Shown here piece by piece: positions 52,181 through 59,660 of a stretch of 64,000 nucleotides of DNA. A program made the position numbers and the translations under genes. The notes below the pieces were generated by a model that was not told the origin of the DNA, did no database searches, and worked only from the letters and a program-made list of their open reading frames with translations. Origin of the DNA: an uncultured Methylophaga sp. (GTDB lineage Bacteria > Pseudomonadota > Gammaproteobacteria > Nitrosococcales > Methylophagaceae); contig CAJXKF010000004.1 in NCBI GenBank assembly GCA_913055695.1, positions 1 to 64,000 of the forward strand. Direction: 5' to 3'. Numbering within the stretch: the first letter of the stretch is position 1; every line of letters starts with the position of its first letter.

Positions 52181-52212
52181 AAAAGGGCTGATTGTTATCA
52201 GCCCTTTTTTTT
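52181..52212 (+). terminator. Intrinsic terminator after fusA2
   Basis: AAAAGGGCTGAT pairs with ATCAGCCCTTTT around a short loop and runs into a stretch of T's. It begins 22 bases after the fusA2 stop. Confidence 0.92.
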
Positions 52213-52285
52213 GCCTGCTGAAAAGGGAACCATGGACAGCCATCTGCACCATAGTTAATGTGAGAGCTGTATTCAGGAGCTGCAT

Positions 52286-52666
52286 ATGGAATTAACACGA
52301 CAGGGTTTGTATATCGGTCTCGAGCGTTCCGGTGAACAGTTTTATCTGTCTATCAAGGTCAGTGGTAAGCTGAGTCATGAAGATTATCAAAGCATGACAC
52401 CCATGCTGGATGCGGCGCTGGCTAAAATTACAGCGCCCAGAGTCAATGCCTTTATTGACGCAGTGGAGCTGGAGGGCTGGGATGCCAGAGCAGCCTGGGA
52501 TGATTTTAAACTGGCACTCAAGCATGGCAATGAGTTCGACAAAGTGGCCATCTATGGCTATAAAAAATGGCAGGCCGTGACCGCCAAGCTCAGTAGCTGG
52601 TTTATTTCCGGCGAGGTGAAATTTTTCGAGGATCCGAAACAAGCATTACAGTGGTTGAACCAATAA
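52286..52666 (+). CDS. SpoIIAA-like (STAS-type) protein
   Basis: A 126-residue soluble protein of the SpoIIAA-like family (PF11964 type). The pattern of a beta-strand start (FYLSIKVSGKLSHEDYQSM near residue 19), FIDAVELEGWDARAAWDDFK near 58 and KVAIYGYKKWQ near 92 is characteristic. Family members have a STAS fold with possible ligand or lipid binding; the function is not established. It lies 15 bases before wrbA and is probably cotranscribed with it. Confidence 0.75.
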   Translation: MELTRQGLYIGLERSGEQFYLSIKVSGKLSHEDYQSMTPMLDAALAKITAPRVNAFIDAVELEGWDARAAWDDFKLALKHGNEFDKVAIYGYKKWQAVTAKLSSWFISGEVKFFEDPKQALQWLNQ

Positions 52667-52681
52667 TCGTATGGAGGTCTC

Positions 52682-53293
52682 ATGACTAAGATTCTGGTGG
52701 TTTATTACAGTATGTACGGACACGTGGAAACACTGGCTAAGGCAGTGGCGGAAGGTGCTGAGAAGGTGACGGGCACCGAAGTCACGCTCAAGCGCGTGCC
52801 AGAACTGATGACAAAAGAACAGGCAGAACAAGCCGGTGCCAAACTGGATCAGGAAGCGCCAGTTGCATCGCCGCAGGAGCTCGCCGATTACGACGCTATC
52901 ATTTTCGGCACCCCCACTCGTTACGGCAATATGTGTGCGCAGATGCGCCAGTTTCTGGATCAGACCGGCGGCCTCTGGGCCAAAGGCAAATTGATCGGAA
53001 AAGTCGGCAGTGTGTTTACCTCGACAGGCAGTCAGCATGGGGGACAGGAAACGACGCTCACCTCATTTCATACCAACCTGTTTCATTTCGGCATGGTGGT
53101 CGTGGGCGTGCCCTATTCCGTATCAGAACTGACCAATATGGAAGAAATTACAGGGGGGACGCCCTATGGTGCCAGCACCCTGGCAGGGGGAGATGGCAGC
53201 CGCAAACCGACTGAAAATGAACTGAATATTGCCCGTTTTCAGGGTGAACATGTTGCGAAAGTGGCCAATAAACTCAAGGATGGTCTGGATTGA
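52682..53293 (+). CDS. wrbA: NAD(P)H:quinone oxidoreductase WrbA
   Basis: A 203-residue flavodoxin-like FMN enzyme giving two-electron reduction of quinones. The phosphate loop [14 protein letters not shown] near residue 6, [25 protein letters not shown] near 78 and [13 protein letters not shown] near 112 are WrbA landmarks. GGAGGT precedes the ATG. Confidence 0.93.
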   Translation: MTKILVVYYSMYGHVETLAKAVAEGAEKVTGTEVTLKRVPELMTKEQAEQAGAKLDQEAPVASPQELADYDAIIFGTPTRYGNMCAQMRQFLDQTGGLWAKGKLIGKVGSVFTSTGSQHGGQETTLTSFHTNLFHFGMVVVGVPYSVSELTNMEEITGGTPYGASTLAGGDGSRKPTENELNIARFQGEHVAKVANKLKDGLD

Positions 53294-53315
53294 TTAGCCT
53301 GCAACTGACAGACAG

Positions 53316-53357
53316 TTATCCCCGCAGTGGCCAATATTGGCTGCCTGACGGGGATAA
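53316..53357. repeat. Large inverted repeat after wrbA
   Basis: TTATCCCCG and CGGGGATAA form perfect nine-base arms, and the 24-base interior contains the palindrome CCAATATTGG. It lies 22 bases after the wrbA stop. There is no T-run, so it may be a 3' stabilising structure, a factor-assisted stop, or a protein-binding palindrome. Confidence 0.5.
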
Positions 53358-53401
53358 TATTCCTGCATTGTCTTAAGATTTCATTTCAGCTTAAGTTTTC
53401 T

Positions 53402-53407
53402 TATAAT
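53402..53407 (+). promoter_or_regulatory. -10 element of tRNA-Pro
   Basis: A perfect TATAAT lies ten bases before the tRNA. The -35 at 17-base spacing is TTTCAT, weak. Position favours a dedicated promoter for the tRNA. Confidence 0.5.
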
Positions 53408-53416
53408 CATCAGCTT

Positions 53417-53493
53417 CGGAGTGTAGCTCAGCCTGGTAGAGCACTGCCTTCGGGAGGCAGGGGTCGGAGGTTCAAATCCTCTCACTCCGACCA
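53417..53493 (+). tRNA. tRNA-Pro (anticodon CGG)
   Basis: Acceptor arms CGGAGTG and CACTCCG pair perfectly and CCA is encoded. The anticodon stem CTGCC/GGCAG encloses TTCGGGA, giving anticodon CGG. The T-arm reads GGAGGTTCAAATCCTCT with the TTCAA loop. A T-rich stretch follows. Confidence 0.96.
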
Positions 53494-53692
53494 GTCTTTT
53501 TCTTTTCTAGGCCAGTCGCTATTGCTCAGCTTTATATCCAAACGACAGGCTGTTTGAGTTGTCACAAATTTCCTTTTAAATCAGGGTTTGTCCTGATATA
53601 ACAAATAGGCAGGACACGGTTTGTTTCAGAGGCATTCCAGCCTTTGGGGCAGAAACTTATTCTCGTTGCCACGATGGCAGAGGAGTACAGTC

Positions 53693-54319
53693 ATGAAGCC
53701 TGATTTTCAGTACCACCGCCTGGATAAAGATAATGTTGCCTGTCTGCTGGTCGATCACCAGTCAGGGCTAACCAACCTGGTCCACGACTTTTCTCCCGAT
53801 GATTTCAAAAACAATGTGCTGGCACTGGCAGACTGTGCCAAATACTTCCAGCTGCCGACCATTCTCACCACCAGTTTTGAGGATGGTCCTAATGGCCCAC
53901 TGGTACCCGAACTCAAGGCCATGTTTCCGGATGCGCCCTATATCGCCCGTCCGGGCAATATTAATGCCTGGGATAATGAAGACTTTGTTAAGGCGGTGAA
54001 AGCGACCGGGAAAAAACAGCTACTGATAGCCGGTATTGTGACCGAGGTATGTGTGGCTTTCCCGACATTGTCAGCGTTGGAAGAAGGCTATGACGTCTTC
54101 GTGATCACTGATGCCTCGGGCACGTTCAATATGACCACCCGTGAAGCGGCCTGGATGCGGATGTCGCAGGCCGGCGCCCAAATGATGACCTGGTTTGGCG
54201 CTGCCTGTGAACTGCACCGAGACTGGCGAAATGATGTAGAAGGGCTCGGCACGCTGTTTTCCAACCATTTGCCCAACTATCGTTGTTTGATGACAAGCTA
54301 TAGTGCGACTCAGAACTAG
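53693..54319 (+). CDS. YcaC-type isochorismatase-fold hydrolase
   Basis: A 208-residue cysteine hydrolase of the isochorismatase superfamily, the same length as E. coli YcaC. ACLLVDHQSGLTN carries the catalytic Asp, GKKQLLIAGIVTEVCVAFPTL near residue 105 has the catalytic-type Cys, and a conserved Lys precedes it. The in-frame ATG at 53693, with AGAGGAG upstream, was chosen over an earlier ATG. The substrate is unknown. Its stop directly abuts the start of the metallo-beta-lactamase gene. Confidence 0.82.
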   Translation: MKPDFQYHRLDKDNVACLLVDHQSGLTNLVHDFSPDDFKNNVLALADCAKYFQLPTILTTSFEDGPNGPLVPELKAMFPDAPYIARPGNINAWDNEDFVKAVKATGKKQLLIAGIVTEVCVAFPTLSALEEGYDVFVITDASGTFNMTTREAAWMRMSQAGAQMMTWFGAACELHRDWRNDVEGLGTLFSNHLPNYRCLMTSYSATQN

Positions 54320-55108
54320 ATGGATTTGAACTTGAAACAACAGCTGCTGCTTATATTCACCTTACTGTTATTGTCTGCACCCGGCTACGGGCAAGATAGT
54401 TACCCGGGGGTTGATGATGTGCCGACAGGTGAAATCGCTCTGCGGCAAATTCATCCTGATGTCTGGCTGCATATATCAAGCTGGCAGTTTGATAATGGTA
54501 TGAAATACCCATCCAATGGCATGATCGTCCGACATGGTGATGAACTTTTTCTAGTCGATCCCGCCTTGGGAGAACAGGCAACAGAAGCGTTGCTGGCAGC
54601 GATTGAGGAGCAAATTGGCTTACCGGTGACATTCGCGCTGTCCACCCATTTTCATGATGATAGGGTTGCTGGTGATAAACAGCTTGAAGAGGCTGGCATC
54701 AAAGTATACGCAACGGCTTTAACTCGTCGATTAGCGTCAGCAGCTGGCAATACCGTGCCTGAGTCAGTGCTTTCCGGCCTGGACAGAGCCGGTGATGCTG
54801 TCACAGTGGGGCCGCTGGAGGTGTTTTTTCCGGGAGCCGGACATAGCAGAGATAATCTGATTGTGTATCTACCAGCAGCGGGCATCCTGTTTGGGGGCTG
54901 CGCGGTGCATGAGGCGCGACGCGATGATCCGGGTAATACCGCAGATGCTGATATCATGGCGTGGCCGGCCTCGCTGAGACGGATACAGGATCGCTACCCT
55001 CAAGCCAAAATTGTAGTTCCCGGGCATGGTCTGCCAGGTGACATGAGCTTAATTTCTCATTCCATAAATCTGCTTGAGCAGTTTGATGCCGGCAAAACCA
55101 AGAGATAA
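54320..55108 (+). CDS. Subclass B1 metallo-beta-lactamase, VIM-like
   Basis: A 262-residue secreted zinc enzyme of the metallo-beta-lactamase fold, with a signal peptide (residues 1 to about 25). All B1 zinc ligands are in place: His110, His112 and Asp114 in HFHDDRVAG; His175 in GAGHSRDN; Cys194 in FGGCAVHE; His236 in VPGHGLPG. From memory of VIM enzymes, the shared segments YPSNGMIVR-type, EEQIGLPVT, STHFHDDRV, GGCAVHE, ADADIMAWP-type and PGHGLPG align along the whole length, with Arg201 and Asn206 at the substrate-binding positions. It would hydrolyse beta-lactams in the periplasm, but activity is untested. The gene abuts the YcaC-type gene with no ribosome site of its own and no integron attC was seen nearby. 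Confidence 0.88.
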   Translation: MDLNLKQQLLLIFTLLLLSAPGYGQDSYPGVDDVPTGEIALRQIHPDVWLHISSWQFDNGMKYPSNGMIVRHGDELFLVDPALGEQATEALLAAIEEQIGLPVTFALSTHFHDDRVAGDKQLEEAGIKVYATALTRRLASAAGNTVPESVLSGLDRAGDAVTVGPLEVFFPGAGHSRDNLIVYLPAAGILFGGCAVHEARRDDPGNTADADIMAWPASLRRIQDRYPQAKIVVPGHGLPGDMSLISHSINLLEQFDAGKTKR

Positions 55109-55834
55109 AACAGACGCTATAGCATCGGCTGGGTCAAAGTCACAGTTTCTAATCTCTACCTGTGCACCATTCAGTCGAATTGCCTGTGTAAGCAGCCCAG
55201 AAACAGTTCGCAAGATTGTCTGAAAAAGAGGTTTGTCTAGCCAGCAGATCCCAGTGGCAGCAGGTGATAACAGGCAGATAATGCCAGTTCTCGCAGAGTG
55301 ATACCAGCCGTCAGGCCCAGTCCGGGATGAAAGTCCTGATGCTGTTCCAGTGGCCGCCATATTGTTTCATAAGCATAAGCAGTGACCGGTTGCCATTCAT
55401 TGCCTGAACCCCGAAAAGCCATCAGATACAGCCCATGCTAGTCGAAGGCCTTATCCTAACCTTGTTCATTGTATTGTCTGCGGCAACCTTTATCCCAGGC
55501 GAAAGCTAGATGCCAGCTGAATAAAGGCAGATAAAATTCATGATGCTGCAGCGATTGTCAGGTCTTTATACAATTGGTCTTAAGCCCTCGGAGGTTATGA
55601 CAGGCAGACCGCTTTCAGCAGCAGATTTATCGTTTACCTCATCGGTAAAGCCGGAAAAGCATGCTAAAAAACATATCAGCACTAGTTTGTCTGGATACCA
55701 AGCCAGCCTCCTGCGGAGGTGATGCTCTTAAATCCATCATAGTCAGAAACTCAGCGTCAAATAGCGCGTCGAAGCAGAGCTAAGCTTAAGATGATTTGTT
55801 AATCCGCATGCAATAGTGAGAAGGAGAAAAGAGG
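55109..55834. other. Gene-poor interval
   Basis: About 0.7 kb without a convincing gene. The minus strand carries two short overlapping open frames in different frames (55049-55360 and 55237-55422) that could be remnants of a decayed gene, but neither has a recognisable domain. A 41-codon frame at 55597-55722 has GGAGG only two bases before its ATG. A CCTCC/GGAGG hairpin lies at 55707-55719. No transposon end, attC or tRNA repeat was found. Confidence 0.5.
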
Positions 55835-56344
55835 ATGTTTCGTCAGAACCCCGGTCAGTCGGCATCGATAAAAGCAATATATTCATGGTTCATGCTGCTG
55901 GGCATGATGATAATAAGCAGTGTCGTTTCAGCTGAAGGCGATTTAACCCGTCAGGAGCCGATAGAGGTGGAAGTACAGCTGGGTGTCGGCAATGCCCACA
56001 AGTTCTCACCCAGTCATCTCGAGTTTGAAACCGGCAAGCTCTACAAACTGGTGCTGATTAATAATAGCGATGTTAAACATTACTTCACATCCTATGGTCT
56101 GGCGAAACGGGTGTTTTCGCGTAAGGTGCAGGTGATGAAGCAGAGCGACGAAGGCTACAGCCGGACTGCAGAAATCAAGGGTGATATCAGTGAGATCGAG
56201 GTATTCCCGGGACACCGGGTTGAATGGTGGTTTGTACCGGTACAGACAGGCCAACTGAATGATTTACACTGCCATGTTGATGATAAGGCTTCAGCCATGA
56301 CCCATGCTGAGCTGGGAATGACCGGCACCATACATATTCGCTAA
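55835..56344 (+). CDS. Cupredoxin-like exported copper protein
   Basis: A 169-residue protein with a signal peptide or anchor (hydrophobic near residues 17-34) and a cupredoxin-type domain. FSPSHLEFETGKLYKLVLINNS near residue 57 is the typical strand-loop start, KHYFTS near 80 could supply one His ligand, and the C-terminal CHVDDKASAMTHAELGMTG supplies a Cys, His and Met. The spacing between Cys and Met is longer than in azurin. It may carry electrons or bind copper; the partner is unknown. A purine-rich ribosome site precedes the ATG. Confidence 0.72.
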   Translation: MFRQNPGQSASIKAIYSWFMLLGMMIISSVVSAEGDLTRQEPIEVEVQLGVGNAHKFSPSHLEFETGKLYKLVLINNSDVKHYFTSYGLAKRVFSRKVQVMKQSDEGYSRTAEIKGDISEIEVFPGHRVEWWFVPVQTGQLNDLHCHVDDKASAMTHAELGMTGTIHIR

Positions 56345-56392
56345 CAAGCGCTTTTCAATTTATATCAGCGTCGCTTTCATCATGATAAATAA

Positions 56393-57907
56393 TCAACTGG
56401 CTGACACTGTTTCAGCCTGATGGTTAAGACTGCGTGATTTAAGTTGCTGGTAGACCGCGAAGGCCTCGTCCAGATAGAGTTTTTCTGCAGCAGTTTTTCT
56501 GAGGTCGCCGCGTGACGGTTTCACCTCGAGCCTGCGCTGCTGCTGAATGAGTTTGTCCGCTTGTTGCAAGGCAAGAAAATCCGCCAGCTGCTTCAATGCT
56601 TCCCCGGGTTCATGACAGAGCGCATCGTAGTCAACAAAAACGATATTCGGATGGGGCTTATTTAATAAATACCTGTAAGTGCTGCTCCAGTAGCTCAGCC
56701 AGAAGTTGATATCAGATGCCGCTGGCAGTGCATTCTGATCCAGCCAGTCATTGAAATTTACCGGGCGCAGATTCGCACCGAAATCAAAATGGCCGATGGC
56801 AGCCATATAATGACGCGCAAAGGCATCTTTTTCATGTATCGACGAAAAGCGCAGATGCTGACGCAATAATGAGTCGGCATGATTCAGCGGATGTCTGAAC
56901 GGGATCACCACTTTGGCGGTGGGGAGGTTTCTGAGCAGCCAGTCAATACGCGCGATATTAAGGTTATTCTTGGATAGGTAACGGCTTGCGGGTATTGGTG
57001 CCTGCCTGTTATGGAGGTAAACCACCTTGCGCATATGATTGCGGAAAAATCGCAGAAAATCCGGGTTATTGCTGTTCTGCCATGGCCGGATGCGCTGTTT
57101 ACCATAAGGTTTCTCCCAGTGTGCCATCCATAGCATTTCCTCAAAGGCTTCCGGGCTGTCCTCATTGACCATCATGCCGTCCCCATGGGCCCGTTCACGG
57201 GACTCGGTAGTGGTCTGCATGGACTTTGTCAGTCGGCGCCAGAGCAGGGGGGTAAATACGAATGGCATATAACGATAACTGTGCGTCGCAAATTCCCCGG
57301 TGGCGTAGCACAACTCCAGCAGTAGGGTGGTGCCGGCACGTGGCAGTGATGTAATGAAAACCGGGTGTTCACTTGCATCGGCGGGGGTATGCCTGAGATA
57401 CAGCTTGTCCTCAAGGTCAGCCAGGGCCAGTTGAGCCGGGACACTGGCAAAAGCCAGGTTATGAAGTAGTCGCATACTGCCTGAGTAACGGTTTTCAAAC
57501 GAGCTTGTTTCAGTGTTATGGCGGCGTTGATGCCGAATGGAAAACCAGAAAAAAAGGAAGGTGATAACCGTCGCGGCAAGCAGAAATGGCCATGACGACG
57601 CTATCTGCAGTGTGTTTTCCAGGGAAACCAAGCCGACGATATCAAGCCCCCAGAGGATAACTAACGGCAAGCCTGCAGCCATGACACTTCCCAGCATCAG
57701 CGCCGCAATCGCCTTTAATAGCCTGAGGCTGTGACAGCGTAAATTTTTTTCCTTCTCCTCGTCTTCAATATCGCGGCGGCTGATTTCAAACAGCGATGAC
57801 CGCGACACATTCAGTGAGTCTCTGGCCAGCTCCATCAGATTCAATAATCTGAACAGGATGAGAAAGCCGATAACGAGAAATGAGGCGGCCAGCAGCGCTA
57901 TTATCAT
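56393..57907 (-). CDS. Membrane-anchored PAPS-type sulfotransferase family protein
   Basis: A 504-residue protein with two or three N-terminal membrane segments (near residues 3-22, 70-92 and 105-122), then a sulfotransferase fold. The PAPS phosphosulfate loop reads TSLPRAGTTLLLELCY near residue 187, and the 3'-phosphate region reads VVIPFRHPLNHADSLLRQ near 330. It would transfer sulfate to a hydroxyl on a glycan, lipid or metabolite; the acceptor is unknown. It follows the small membrane protein gene by five bases, in one transcript with the arylsulfotransferase-like gene. Confidence 0.82.
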   Translation of the reverse strand: MIIALLAASFLVIGFLILFRLLNLMELARDSLNVSRSSLFEISRRDIEDEEKEKNLRCHSLRLLKAIAALMLGSVMAAGLPLVILWGLDIVGLVSLENTLQIASSWPFLLAATVITFLFFWFSIRHQRRHNTETSSFENRYSGSMRLLHNLAFASVPAQLALADLEDKLYLRHTPADASEHPVFITSLPRAGTTLLLELCYATGEFATHSYRYMPFVFTPLLWRRLTKSMQTTTESRERAHGDGMMVNEDSPEAFEEMLWMAHWEKPYGKQRIRPWQNSNNPDFLRFFRNHMRKVVYLHNRQAPIPASRYLSKNNLNIARIDWLLRNLPTAKVVIPFRHPLNHADSLLRQHLRFSSIHEKDAFARHYMAAIGHFDFGANLRPVNFNDWLDQNALPAASDINFWLSYWSSTYRYLLNKPHPNIVFVDYDALCHEPGEALKQLADFLALQQADKLIQQQRRLEVKPSRGDLRKTAAEKLYLDEAFAVYQQLKSRSLNHQAETVSAS

Positions 57908-57912
57908 TCTAA

Positions 57913-58140
57913 TCAGCCGGATTCATCAGGGGTGTCGGTTTCTGTTTGCCGGGCACGCCATTTTTTACGTAAGCGTTTGATCGGATACCACAGAAAGCCA
58001 AAAAACAGCACAATGACCACGGCAATGACGGCAATAATAGCGCCGATGGCAGTCAGCCCGCCGCCCGGGCCGATATAGGCATAGGCCGGCTGCAGCAGGC
58101 TGAAAAACAATAATATAACAACAGAAAGGGCTCTAATCAT
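57913..58140 (-). CDS. Small membrane protein (YIGPG type)
   Basis: A 75-residue protein with a signal peptide (cleavage near AYA, residue 21), the motif YIGPGGGLTAIGA, one membrane helix (about 30-50) and a basic cytoplasmic end WYPIKRLRKKWRAR. Similar small proteins accompany arylsulfotransferase-like or nucleotide-pyrophosphatase genes in other bacteria. Function unknown; it lies between the two sulfotransferase-related genes. Confidence 0.65.
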   Translation of the reverse strand: MIRALSVVILLFFSLLQPAYAYIGPGGGLTAIGAIIAVIAVVIVLFFGFLWYPIKRLRKKWRARQTETDTPDESG

Positions 58141-58157
58141 TGTCAGATTCCATTATG

Positions 58158-59495
58158 TTAATTTGCAGAAGCGGATTCAGAGGATGAGGGAGAGTCATCC
58201 TGCTTTTTCAGTTGGCTGAAAAAGGCAGGGGAAAAATGGGCTGATAGTCTTTGCGCGGTTTCGACAAAGCCTACCACGCCTTCTCTGACGATATTGTTGT
58301 ATTCCCAGATGATGTCGCCATCAGGCGTAACTTCAATGATACGGCCGTTACGGGAGTCAGAAATCAGAATATTGCCGTTGTTCTGCCATTCATGCTTACC
58401 GAGCAGAAAAGAGAAAAAGGGTGCCTGTTCGTTGCCTGTGTAGGCAACTGATACCTCGCCGCTGGGTGCATCCTGCAGCAGAATTCGGCTTTGAACGCCG
58501 GATTCAGCCGGGGCTGAATCATTATTGTCGTAAATCGAAATGGTATCGCCATCGATAAAATCGGGGTCATGCTGACGCACGAACGGCCCGATGGAGACGA
58601 ACTTCTTCTGCCAGTTATCTGTATCAAAGACCAGCACGGTGTTGATGTTGCGCAGTGAGAGCATGATATCCCCCGGCTCGAAAAAACCGGGAGCCATGTC
58701 TTCCGGAAACAGTTCAATATCATTGAGATGCAGTGTGTCGCCTTTCGACTCGGGATGCAGCCCCAGCGAGGATAAATACAGCAGGCCCTGTAGCTGATTG
58801 TCCTGAAACAGCGTGTGTAAAGAGATTTCCTGAAGGATTTCGCCATCCTCCGGATCAACTTCAAGAATGGTGTATTCGTCGAAGTTGGGTTGATAGAACG
58901 GTAAACCCTCAAGTGGCTTTTCATGGGTAATCATGCCAGGCACCCACAGGTGACCATCCTCAGACTGATAAAGGGAATGATGCGTCCGGTAGGGAAGGCG
59001 CCAGATGACCTCGCTGTTCGCATCCACCCTTACCATACCCAGCTGGTCATAATTAAAAACCAGACTGCCGTCCTGCAACAGCACCATGCCGTGAATATGG
59101 CTGCCCGGCGGCTCTTTTGGATTCAGATAATCGGGCAGGTGCGTGGCATTGGGCCAGATATCAAACCAGTCCAGTGACCAGTGGTGGATGACGCTACCAT
59201 CAGCATCAATGACCTCCGCGATGAGCTTGTCTTTATCACCGACACGGCTTATCAAGGTGAGTCCCGGTGCCATTCTGGCCGGATCAGCATTGACGATTTT
59301 TTGCGTTTTGTCGGTTTCCCAATACTGAAACGGCAGCTTGTCATCCGCCAGTTTCAGCGCTTCGTTGAGGCCGTTGTGCAGAAAATAGACGAAATCTGCA
59401 GGAAACAGATGGTGACGATGACTGAAAAAGCCATAAGCATAAACACTAAGTATCAATGCAATCAGGAAAAGCCACTTGGCAATTTTTTCAGTCAT
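58158..59495 (-). CDS. Arylsulfotransferase (ASST)-like beta-propeller protein
   Basis: A 445-residue membrane-anchored protein (one hydrophobic segment at about 8-24, then a periplasmic domain). The repeated blade motifs, IHGMVLLQDGSLVFNYD near residue 132, RTHHSLYQSEDGHLWVPG near 169, HLNDIELFP near 254 and GNILISDSRNGRIIEV near 375, match the arylsulfotransferase propeller family, whose catalysis uses histidines. Whether the catalytic His is functional cannot be judged by eye. It heads the three-gene set. Confidence 0.78.
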   Translation of the reverse strand: MTEKIAKWLFLIALILSVYAYGFFSHRHHLFPADFVYFLHNGLNEALKLADDKLPFQYWETDKTQKIVNADPARMAPGLTLISRVGDKDKLIAEVIDADGSVIHHWSLDWFDIWPNATHLPDYLNPKEPPGSHIHGMVLLQDGSLVFNYDQLGMVRVDANSEVIWRLPYRTHHSLYQSEDGHLWVPGMITHEKPLEGLPFYQPNFDEYTILEVDPEDGEILQEISLHTLFQDNQLQGLLYLSSLGLHPESKGDTLHLNDIELFPEDMAPGFFEPGDIMLSLRNINTVLVFDTDNWQKKFVSIGPFVRQHDPDFIDGDTISIYDNNDSAPAESGVQSRILLQDAPSGEVSVAYTGNEQAPFFSFLLGKHEWQNNGNILISDSRNGRIIEVTPDGDIIWEYNNIVREGVVGFVETAQRLSAHFSPAFFSQLKKQDDSPSSSESASAN

Positions 59496-59615
59496 ATCGT
59501 TTCTCGAAATGAGCAGCCCTATTCAGACAAATCTGATGACGGAGCTTGGTTGATAATTAAAAATCACCTTAGCTCAGCGGCTGATCAACTTATGTGATTC
59601 AAAACCAGTTTTTCG

Positions 59616-59640
59616 GAAAAATCAGTAGTCTGATGCCGGT
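59616..59640 (-). terminator. Possible terminator after opgH
   Basis: On the minus strand ATCAG and CTGAT arms around a four-base loop are followed by TTTTTCC, about 20 bases after the opgH stop. The stem is only five bases, so it is a weak call. Confidence 0.35.
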
Positions 59641-59660
59641 AAAAAAACAAGCGATACACC

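Noticed and set aside
53327-53557. 76-codon plus-strand open frame
   Set aside because: It runs straight through the tRNA-Pro gene and has no family resemblance, so it is a chance frame.
55109-55250. Integron attC site after the metallo-beta-lactamase
   Set aside because: I looked for core-site motifs (GTTRRRY and RYYYAAC) with an intervening palindrome and did not find a convincing pair.
55540-55722. 60-codon (or 41-codon from 55597) open frame in the gene-poor stretch
   Set aside because: GGAGG is too close to the second ATG, the protein has no recognised features, and there is no operon context.
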